A DNA stretch of 64,000 bases, taken from Pleurotus ostreatus/Saccharomyces cerevisiae fusant. Lineage: Eukaryota > Opisthokonta. Within the stretch, counting starts at the first letter, position 1, and each line of letters starts with the position of its first letter. Below the pieces are notes generated by a model. The model worked only from the letters and a program-made list of their open reading frames with translations, was not told the origin of the DNA and searched no databases. The stretch is from positions 1 through 64,000 of the forward strand of contig JAMQCK010000068.1 of NCBI GenBank assembly GCA_024196135.1. The letters run 5' to 3'. A program made the position numbers and the translations under genes. Shown piece after piece: positions 55,883 through 64,000 of this stretch.

Positions 55883-58031
55883 TTACGCAACGGTGTACTC
55901 CGGGAAAAGCACCACATCGGCGTCGATCTCACATTCCGTATCATTGCCTTCAGGCAGCTGAGCGTCTGTTAGCGACGAGCGCGCCAGCTCTGTCGGTTCA
56001 GCACTCACCGAGCCTTTCTCGAAATACTGCCTGATGATGTTGCCCGTGCAGATTGACTTCTGCACTAGCGACGAGTGCCCGTAGCCATTTTGCTTAACAA
56101 GAACGGCGTTTGCGTTCCCGAGCTGACTGGCCAGGCTCTCCGCGTTTTTGAAGGCCGTGCCGGGGTCGGCCTGCGAGCGCAGATGTCGGCCCAAAAGAAC
56201 CGAGCAGATAGAGGGTACTGACCGCATTGCCCAGGACAAGAACGCGATTCTTCAGCTGGTTATCCCACGGCCCCGTATAGCGCTCAACCGCCCTCGCAGG
56301 CCACGCAAAACAACTGATAACCGCCAAATTCCACCACTTCGGGCCAAACGTCGGCGATACATCCCTGCTCGCCTCCACAATCGCATCGAAGCTCTCGCGC
56401 ATCGTCATATTGCCCGCGTCCACGCCGTCGCCGCACCAGATGGCGTGCGCCTCGTACGTGACCTGCGGCTGGTGCTTAAGCGGGACGAGCTGCTGGGCGA
56501 GGGCGTCGGGGACGGTGAGGTTGGCAGAGAGCGCGGCGAGGGACTGGTTGTAGGCGACGGCGATCTTGTCGAAGGTGGACCAAGTGGGGGGCATGAAGAG
56601 GGCGGTGAGGATCTGGTAGCGGAATTCGACGGAGGTGAGGGTCTTGCTGAGGTCGGCGCCGGCTTTGTGGAGGTCGTGGGCGAGCTGGGAGCGATTGTTA
56701 GGTGAGAACTATGAAGGTAGATTTTGGCAACTCACATCCATGTATGACTGCAGGCGCGCCTTGATGTCGGCGCCCGTCTCATTGTCGTTCTCAAGGAGGT
56801 GGCAGCCACCCTTGCCAGCCGCGGCGCAATTGTCGACGAGTCCGGTATAAGTATCCTCGGCAGAAAGAAGGTTGGCGCCGTAGATCTGCAAATGTGAGGG
56901 TGGGACGGGATGCGCATCAGAATGTTTGCGGAAAGCGCAGACTCACGTCCGGCGGGGGCCTGTTGTACCAGAGAGTGGGATCTGTGCACCAAGATAGTAT
57001 GTGTAGACGAGGCAGAGACATGCGAAGCTACTCACCTACGCAGGCATCAAGGACAACATGGCCAACGCGATCTGGGAACACTGCATGCTCAAGTCAGACG
57101 CCTCTCGTCTCGGAAAGACCAGTCCAGGCTCACTATTAACGAACGTCGCCCCGACCACAGTCCCGCCCGAAATCCCCCAGAAATTGATCTCTTGCACGCC
57201 AGGCTCCAGATAGTCCGCCAGCGCGACCATATCCCTTACCGTCGCCGCCGTGCCGACATAAGGGAGGATCTTCGCGCTCTCCGCCTGCATGCAGCGCTCC
57301 GCCAGCCCACGAAACTTCCCGTCCATCTCGTCGACGTGGGAGTAGAATTCGTCGACTTGAGACTGTCCGCCGTCGGTGCTATTCCCATCGGCGTCCGAGT
57401 CGGTGAGCTTGCCCCTGATGTCGAGCCCATCCTCCTCCAGCGTGCCCGCGAAGAACTGTGCACTGTCCTCCGCGCTGTCGAAGCAGGCGGGCGCGCCGGG
57501 GGTGGAGTATCCGAGCCCGCCGCGCACGTCCCAGGAGACGACGTCGTAGTGCCCGCTGGTCTCGTCGCTCACGTTCGCGCCGTAGGTGAAGATGAAGTCG
57601 AGGCCGGAGCCGCCGGGGCCGCCTGGGGTGGGTCGCCAGTCAATCAGGGAGTATTGGGCGCAGGTCAGCGACAAAGGACTCTGCGCAGGAAATCGTGGGG
57701 GCGCACCCGGATTCATGAACACCGTGCCCCGGCGCTCCTTGCTTGCCGCGAGCTTGACCACGGCGAGCTTCGCGGTCCCGACGGAGTCATCGGCCCAGTC
57801 CAAGGGGGCTTCAAAGAGGCCACAGGTCGTGTTAAGGCTGTCGCTGGTGTATTTAGCATTGAGTTCGCTGCACGGGAACCAGTCGATGGTCGAGTTGCGC
57901 TGGGTCACGATCAGCGAGGGGTTGGAGGGTATACATTAGCACGCGAGACTCACCTTGGCCAGAGGTACAGTGGACGCGCGGCCGAGGGCGATAAGCCCGC
58001 CCAGAACGATCTGCGCCGATATGGGAAGCAT
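55883..58031 (-). CDS. Secreted alpha/beta hydrolase, TAP-like peptidase S33 family
   Basis: Nine exons (58031-57954, 57899-57707, 57622-57134, 57080-57036, 56981-56947, 56885-56736, 56684-56223, 56170-56009, 55957-55883) give 562 aa. The first 20-odd residues form a signal peptide (MLPISAQIVLGGLIALG). Family motifs follow: VFMNPGGPGGSGLDFIF at the oxyanion loop, YDVVSWDVRGGLGYSTPG, nucleophile S242 in WGISGGTVVG, and a C-terminal TAP-like cap with GNAADPGT (probable acid D486) and NGYGHSS (H516). Such enzymes are extracellular tripeptidyl/prolyl aminopeptidases related to Streptomyces SlpD/E and are common in Agaricomycetes. The intron 57706-57623 (84 nt) restores NPGGPGGSG exactly; leaving it in would destroy the motif. 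N-glycosylation-type sites (NST, NVS, NMT) fit secretion. Confidence 0.9.
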
Positions 58032-58745
58032 CGCGCAGTGCAGTGAGCGAGAGGAGATGAGGATGAATGGACGCACACAATCACTGGCCTTTATACATGA
58101 AACCCACTCAAACCAGCTTACACTCGGCACTGGCATTTCGCCGCTCTGTCGTCAAGTATTATGCCATTGTTCAATGAAGTTTACATCTTCGTAGAGCGGG
58201 ATGAATCCGGTATCCAGAGTAAAGGTGGGAAATTAGTGGTCGAAGACCCTCGCGCGCAGAGGCGGCAATATGTATGACCGAGCCGAATGGATACGCAAGC
58301 CAAGGCCTACAAATCTTCGGGCAAATGTGGCGAGAAAGCTGGCTCGGCTTAGATCGTAGCAGCTCGAGACGCGACGAGAGGATGGACAGCAAGGGTAGAA
58401 GGTAGCTTTGTACGTGGTGTACACACAAGACGGTGCCTGTTGCGTTCTGCAGCTCGTCGCAGCCCCTACTTTCTGATATATGCGGTGATAGAAGGTTGAC
58501 GGTCCGATGGCTCGAGCGAATGAAGTCTTGAGCGCCAATTGGAACGGTCGATGAGAGGTGGTCGTCGTGCACACATAGTGGTCAGCTGTGCGCTTTCCGA
58601 CGGCGACGGGCAATGGATAGGCACCATAGGGCATAGGAGATGAGGGATAGCGAGGGCAGGTTTCGAGCGGGTGGGCGGCGTCGCGAGTCGCGATCGAGAA
58701 ACTGGTCTGAGGATTAATTCATGGCAAGCGCGAAGCGAAGGCGCT

Positions 58746-58958
58746 CTAGAGCATAGGGCGGGATGCTGCGGTGTGGAATTGGAGGTAAGGAGGGGGAGAA
58801 CCAAGCGAGAGATGAGGACGGGGGGCCGGGAGTGCTGGAGATGTCGAGCTCAAAGTCGGTGAAGGTAAGGCGTCCGAGTCGGCGATCTTGGGTCCTTCGC
58901 TGACCAGTGAGTATGCTTCCAAGGTCGGACGATATGTCACGCACTAGATATGGCCCAT
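58746..58958 (-). CDS. Candidate small gene (55 aa), low support
   Basis: On the minus strand an AGTATATAAC TATA-like site (about 59056-59065) is followed by a 55-base pyrimidine-rich stretch and ATG 58958. An exon of 14 nt, a 45-nt GT-AG intron (58944-58900, with TACTCAC before the acceptor) and an exon to TAG 58746 give MGHIYEGPKIADSD followed by a serine/proline-rich tail. The promoter layout is good but the peptide resembles nothing I know. It could equally be the first exons of a longer or non-coding transcript. Confidence 0.25.
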
Positions 58959-60779
58959 ATCACAAGGAAATAAGGAGGCCGACAAGGACGAGCGGGAGCG
59001 GAGGGGGAGGGGGAGCAAGAGAAAGCAGGAAGGGCGTCGAAACTCGAGATCAAGGCGTTATATACTCCGCCAGCACCGGCGTCACCGCGCCGTATTCGCG
59101 CTTCGCGTTTATGCGATTGGCTGGCATTTGCCGGACGGGAATTGCCGGTGGTGCCGCTTCTGCGAGGTTCAACGCAAGGCCCTCGTTTATTGAGCACGGG
59201 CACAAGGAAATCGGTGGTTTAGGTATCGTACGTCGTGAGTACGCAGGCCAGATACGCAGGCCAGAAGACGTGTCCTAACGCTTGCCCATACTCACCCACG
59301 TGCGGGCGAAAAATCAATCCTTGACGAGCTTGGGTCCACACACAACTGAAGGTGCTGGCAGAGAAGAAGAAGGGACCTTTCTCTACGAAGGCATGCTTGG
59401 AGGTTTGTCTCAAGCAGAAAGCGATACCGAGTGATTCCTTGAAGTTGCATGGCTCTGAGCATTCGGGTCAAAGAGCCTTTGTCAATGTCTTGCCCTAAAC
59501 TATCGACTCGGACTCTTGCCGAGGAGCATACAAGGAGGGCTGACGTCAGGTCATCGTCGCCTGGACAAAAGAATAGGTGTACAGCCCTACCGCTCTCAGC
59601 TCGCAGCAAGCAGACCACCATCCTTACGCCCTTGAATTTTGACGCGCAACACGATCGAGACGGTGCGCGCGGAAAATAGGCAGAAGGAACCCCCTCTCGA
59701 GCCTCAGGAGAAGCGGAATAGGGTAGGACAACGGCCATGCAAGAGAACGGCGTTTGTCGCTTTGCTGGAGGCATTGGCAACGATGGGCCGCGACGGCCGA
59801 GTTCGCCCTTGTTGTTCGAGGTCTTGTCGTGCATAATTACCGCGAGTACCATGCAAGCTTCTGCGTGTCAATCAGTGCTTTCGGATGTGACGCTGGCACA
59901 GTATGCCGATTGTGGAAGCGTTGACCGAGCACTTTTGGTCTATGCAAGGCAAGAAGACGACTTCTGTGAACGGGGAGCATCGGAGACGGTTAATGCTAGA
60001 TTGGTATGCTATTCGAGGGTGTCGACTCGCCTCAGAGACAAGAACGGTGCAAAGCAAGCAGGGATGCGGAGAAATAGCAACGTCGCAAAAAAGCAGTGAT
60101 CTCAGTTGAGAACAATGCTCTTGATTTATGACAAGTTTATAACCGGTCGATCATCGCTGAACTTTAATGAGAGTTGTAGTCGGTCAGCTCAGCTTCCTAG
60201 TGCGCAGGGACAGAAAAAAAGGATGTGGCCGAAGTCCTTGTGGGCGCATCTGATCAACGAACATGAGGGCAGGATACAACGAGGCGGTCCCGCCCCCGAC
60301 GGCCCCGACCAATACCCCCGAACGGCGATCACCGATCACAACAACGCCGGCTGCACATTTCGGGAACAATGGGCATCCCACACACCCACTTTGTGACCCC
60401 GACACGCGGCGGTTCCTATCAACGCATATGATGCCGGCAGTCCGGGCCCGCCGATCTCGTATATAAGACCGCGCGCCGTATGCAACGAGTCACCGCACGA
60501 CCCCCCCGCGTCGATTAATCCTTAGACTCGGTAAGTCCGCGTCCTTTGGCACCGACCATCGCAGGACCTGGCACTAACGCGTCTTTTTTTCAGACCCACG
60601 ACACTGACACTCTTAGACTAACGACCCGTGCCGGCCACTTAATCCCTGCGAACGACCCGGATTGCACGACCGCACGATCGACACTCGACTTCACCACTAT
60701 ACTTCAACTATCTTTTAAGCTCACGAACACACGCATAACCCACGCCCCTCCCTTCTCATTAACCAGATCTTATCCCATT
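58959..60779. other. Large intergenic region
   Basis: 1.8 kb with only short or compositionally odd ORFs. Its right end holds a TATA box at 60460 and a 5'-UTR intron at 60531-60593 belonging to the next gene. Nothing else is recognised. Confidence 0.5.
60460..60467 (+). promoter_or_regulatory. TATA box of the RRxS-rich gene
   Basis: TATATAAG precedes a predicted transcription start near 60490-60500. A 63-nt leader intron follows (60531 GTAAGTCC to 60593, with CACTAAC before the acceptor), placing the coding start at 60780 after about 220 bases of leader. Confidence 0.6.
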
Positions 60780-62558
60780 ATGGCCCCCATTAAGCGATCC
60801 TCATCCAAGACTGTCTCCTACCCTATGCCTCTCGCTGCCTCTGCTGGACAGAAGGCGGCCCCGGTCCACACCACCTATGCTTCGGTCCACGCCACTCATA
60901 CAACAGCGCACGACGGCGACGACGTCGTTGACTTCCCACCCAACAAGCAATCCCCCAATGCCACCTCGCACCGCCTCCTCCGCAAGCGCGGCCGCGATAG
61001 CGAGGCGTCCACCCCGGAGGACGAAACACCTCGTTCCCGCCAGCGTACGTCTTCCCTCCTCAGTGGCACCATCCGCAAGGCGCCCGCCACCATCGCCAGC
61101 GTCCTCTCCGCCGTCCGCCCGCGCAGCAACTCCAAGTCCAAGGAGAATGTGCCCGCCACCCGCCCCCGCGAGACCGCGCGCCCCGTCAGCGACTTCCTCC
61201 TCCCCAAGCCCGAGGTCAGCGCCCCGCCGCCGCGCTCGCGCCGCGGCTCGGACGCCTCGATGTGGTCCCTAGAGACCGTGCACGACGATCAACAGACGCG
61301 CAGGCGGCGCGCGGACTCTGACGTGTCCATCAGCACGCTGCGCGGCGTGGCGAGGCCCCGTGCGCCCACGCCGCAGACGATGAGCCCCTCGCGCTCGCCG
61401 CGGACGGCGCGCCCTGACGACACCCTGCGCGCGGGGACGCCGTGCCCTCCTGAGCGCGCGACGCCGCAGCCGACGCTCAAGCGCGTCCGCGGATCCATCT
61501 CGGATAGGGATGCGTCGGACACCGATTCGGACGACGCAAAGAACAAGCGCGTCCGGGTGAAGCGTGACGCCGCCTTCGAGCGGCGCAGGCGCGACTCGGA
61601 TGCCTCAACTGCGTCCGACGACAGCGCATATCTTGCATTTGGCGCTCCGGTGACGCCGACGCGCCCCGCGGGATTCGAGAAGGCGCGCAAGACGGCGCCT
61701 TTGCCGGAGCGCAATGCGCGCCCCAAGCCCACCATCACGACGGAGACGCCCCGTCGCAGATCGGCTGAAGAGCCTCGTCGCAGGGTGTCTGAGGAGCCAG
61801 AGGCCCGTCGTAGGTCCTCTGAGGAGTCAACTCCTCGCAGAAGGTCGTCCGAGGAGCCAGAGGTGTCGCCTCTTGCACGCTCCACGACTTCTTCAAGCAC
61901 TGCGTCCCCGAGGAGGAGCCTGGAGAGCGAGCCCACGCGCTTCCGGGACGCTCACGACCTTGTTCATCTTACCGCGTCCGACTACAACATGGATATCGTC
62001 TTCCTGCGGGCTCCCATCTTCGAAGAATGGGACGTCAGCGAGGAGTAAGTCATTGCAACTTGTTGAAATACTCACCAATACTAACATCTACTCAGGGACG
62101 AGATCAGCGTCGAGTCCGCCTTCCACCTCACCCTCAAGGACGAGGAGCGCTGGCTGACCACCGGCCTCGCCCCACCCGACATCAAGCACATCGACATCCG
62201 CTGCTACAGCAAGACGCACGGCTCCCGCAGCGAGCTCTCCAAGCGCTGGACCTGCCGCCCCACAGGGTACAAGCTCTACGACTGCCGCATGCACGACGGC
62301 ATCATGGTCGACTCCGACTGGCGGCGCACGAACCTGTACGACCCCGAGCACCCAGCGCCGCTCCCCTGGCAGAACGTGCGCGGGTGGGCGAAGCCGGTCA
62401 TTGTGAGCTTCCCGGCGAGCTGGTTTGTGCGCGGGCAGTCGCGGGTGTTTGTGCTGGATGTGGTGACGAGCTTTGGGCACGGGAAGGAGGAGGTCCTCCG
62501 CGCGAAGGCGGATATCACGGTCGGCAACCTCAAGTGGGAGACCGTCAAGAGTGCTTGA
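60780..62558 (+). CDS. Disordered RRxS-repeat protein with conserved C-terminal domain
   Basis: Two exons (60780-62044, 62096-62558) give 575 aa. Residues 1-400 are low-complexity, rich in R, S, P and T, with KENVP, several SP/TP sites and repeated RRGSDAS/RRDSDAS elements. Residues 325-360 are a tandem array of RRRS-EEP-type units, each a consensus site for PKA or related basophilic kinases. From residue about 400 a folded domain begins (TASDYNMDIVFLRAPIFEEWD, SAFHLTLKDEERWLTTGL, IDIRCYSKTHGSRSELSKRW, GWAKPVIVSFPASWFVRGQS, FVLDVVTSFGHGKEEV). I do not recognise it; it is strand-rich and tryptophan-rich. The leader has its own intron and the gene has a clear TATA box. Nuclear, phosphorylation-regulated function is a guess from composition. 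Confidence 0.8.
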
Positions 62559-62956
62559 ACGATTCGGAACGAATCAATGCTGTTGTAACAATTTAGAGAC
62601 TGCTAGGATCGAGGGAAGGTGCGCGGGCGCACCCTAGATGGACTTACACCGGGTGTAGAATAAACAACTTGTACTGTACATTTCGCATAATTCCTTGTGC
62701 ATAATTTCATCTTTCTTCCAATGCCTTTGTCTGTGGGAAGCCCGAGCAAAAGTGGAGGCTGGCCGAAGGTATAGTCATCGTGGCAGGAGTGAAAGGACGG
62801 TGATACCAGGTGGTGGCGCGAAGCAGACGCGTGACGCGGCGCGACTCATCACTTCAGCCGTTCATTCGACTTGATCTCGACCCTCACTCGCAACTCAAAC
62901 CGTCTGCATAACTTCTGTCCTTTTAGCACGCTCAGTACTCCCTGCAATCCGGCGAG
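62559..62956. other. Intergenic region upstream of the NECAP gene
   Basis: 398 bases with no ORF of interest. The last 100 bases are pyrimidine-rich leader. Confidence 0.5.
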
Positions 62957-63881
62957 ATGGACTCTATCAGCGACGAGATCGAGTCCATTCTGTACATCGC
63001 CCGCGAAGTATCAGGTACGTACACGCGCTAACCGCGCACGATGGCATTTAACGACCACCCTCCCAGTATTCAAGATCCCCCCTCTCAAAGTGAATGAGGG
63101 CCATCGCGCGGCAGAATGGGGCGATCTCGGTGCGCCGCTCGTGAGCATTGCCCGCACCCTCCTCAGCCCTCCAACCCACTGACGACGACCCACTCGCCCT
63201 CACAGTGGAAGGGCCGCATGCGCATCATCGAGAAGGGCGAGAGCGCCGCACTCCTGCTTGAGGACAGTCAGACGGGTGCGCTATGACCACATGCTGAGTG
63301 GTTCAGTCAACTTACGCGATGCGCGCAGGCGAACGTACGTCGTCAATCCGCTGCCAGGCTCGCGATCGTACTCATCATCCGTCTCTCCCCGCTCCCTCCA
63401 GTGTTCGCGCGAGCGGAGTATGACCCCGCTAGGCCATCTGTCGAGGCCGTCCTCGACTCATCCCGCTACTTCGTCGTTCGCGTTGAGGACGCTGGCAAGA
63501 AGGCGTACATCGGTCTTGGCTTTGCCGAGCGGACGGACAGCTTCGACTTCAATGTTGCGCTGCAGGATTACACCAAGTACGTGTGCACCGCGTCGCATTG
63601 CCTCAACTTGCTGATATGTCCGCAGGCGCTGGAAAGCCCGTAAAGAGCCGCCCGCGGAGGATGAGCCCTCTCCGCACCTTCCTACCGGGCCCAAAAAGGA
63701 TTACAGCCTGAAGGAGGGACAGACCTTCTCCATCTCGATTCCTGGGCGGAATAAGCCCGCCGCTTCCAAGTCCAGTGGTACGAACCTACTCGGCGGTGGA
63801 GGTTCGAGTGGTGGTGGAGGTGGCGGCGCGTTTCCTCTCCTTCCTCCACCGCCAAGCGGCGGTGGTGCTCGCAAGCGATGA
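62957..63881 (+). CDS. NECAP-like adaptin-ear-binding coat-associated protein
   Basis: Six exons (62957-63014, 63067-63140, 63206-63275, 63329-63334, 63402-63576, 63626-63881) give 212 aa. The PH-like NECAP domain is well conserved: [89 protein letters not shown]. NECAPs bind AP-2 (and AP-1 ear) and regulate clathrin-coated vesicle formation at the plasma membrane. The tail has FSISIPG followed by a glycine-rich low-complexity end ([14 protein letters not shown]) and a basic C-terminus. Exon 4 is only 6 nt (GCGAAC) and is needed to encode TGELF. Slightly shorter than animal NECAPs because the tail lacks WxxF repeats. Confidence 0.92.
63329..63334 (+). other. 6-nt microexon of the NECAP gene
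   Basis: GCGAAC lies between the acceptor GCGCGCAG (63321-63328) and the donor GTACGT (63335). It joins ACG-G to TG-TTC to give TGELF, the sequence conserved in NECAPs. Skipping it would delete G-E and keep the frame, giving a two-residue-shorter variant. Confidence 0.8.
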
Positions 63882-64000
63882 GCGCGTCCTGCCATGCAAG
63901 GGGTGTACGTTTTGGTGGCTGTAATTTGGATAACAATGCACTTTCTGGACTTTGTACTGGCACTGTGGCAGCTTGTTACCGAACCGGTAGGGAAGGATCG
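63882..64000. other. 3' flank of the NECAP gene to window end
   Basis: 119 bases of downstream sequence; no further gene can be supported. Confidence 0.4.

Noticed and set aside
59292..59852. 186-codon minus-strand ORF
   Set aside because: No recognisable domain, erratic composition and no splice-consistent extension.
1..64000. CRISPR arrays, rRNA genes or bacterial operons
   Set aside because: No regularly spaced repeats or rRNA-like sequence; introns and gene content are fungal throughout.

Overview
The window is nuclear DNA of a filamentous basidiomycete, most likely an Agaricomycete (Polyporales would fit; the order is inferred only from the look of the proteins). The evidence is GC-rich coding sequence, dense introns of about 45-60 nt with GTRNGY donors and YAG acceptors, and fungal gene content: a GH16 glucanase of the Lam16A type, an SIT-type siderophore transporter, an Ypq-type PQ-loop protein, NatB Naa25, Med16 and a fused proton-translocating transhydrogenase. 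Gene models below were spliced by hand. Where an exon chain is given, the reading frame was checked across every junction unless I say otherwise.

Layout. 1-4.7 kb: the 3' half of a Ty1/copia retrotransposon whose pol gene is split by a 3.1-kb element with long (about 470 bp) terminal inverted repeats and no transposase. 4.9-6.4 kb: two tandem BRI3-like small membrane proteins (minus). 7.0-10.5 kb: a chromodomain protein. 10.9-12.7 kb: a PQ-loop vacuolar transporter. 13.1-15.5 kb (minus): a lineage-specific protein that splices in frame into two C2H2 zinc fingers. 16.5-17.8 kb: GH16 glucanase. 18.3-20.4 kb: caspase-like protease with 16 exons. 20.6-22.5 kb (minus): HxxxDG acyltransferase. 23.4-26.5 kb: a head-to-head pair of uncharacterised Agaricomycete proteins. 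27.2-29.2 kb: PUS4. 30.7-31.9 kb: DapA-type aldolase. 32.3-33.5 kb (minus): RPA2. 34.3-36.6 kb: siderophore transporter. 36.9-37.5 kb: proteasome-assembly chaperone. 37.9-41.4 kb: NAA25. 41.7-44.9 kb: MED16. 45.4-49.6 kb: NAD(P) transhydrogenase. 50.2-55.7 kb: an accessory island with three copies of an unknown family (the third decayed) around an acidic gene with a PD-(D/E)XK-like C-terminus that is interrupted by an in-frame TGA. 55.9-58.0 kb (minus): secreted S33-type hydrolase. 58-60.8 kb: mostly non-coding. 60.8-62.6 kb: a disordered RRxS-rich protein. 63.0-63.9 kb: NECAP.

Housekeeping genes (27-49.6 kb and the right end) form a compact block with few repeats. The accessory material lies at the left end, at 13-26 kb and at 50-56 kb. 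No tRNA, rRNA or CRISPR array was recognised. The most unusual signals are an intron-like segment present in one LTR-region copy and precisely absent from its neighbour, the unknown-domain/zinc-finger fusion, the decaying three-copy family with its TGA-interrupted neighbour, and 4-nt and 6-nt microexons in conserved genes.
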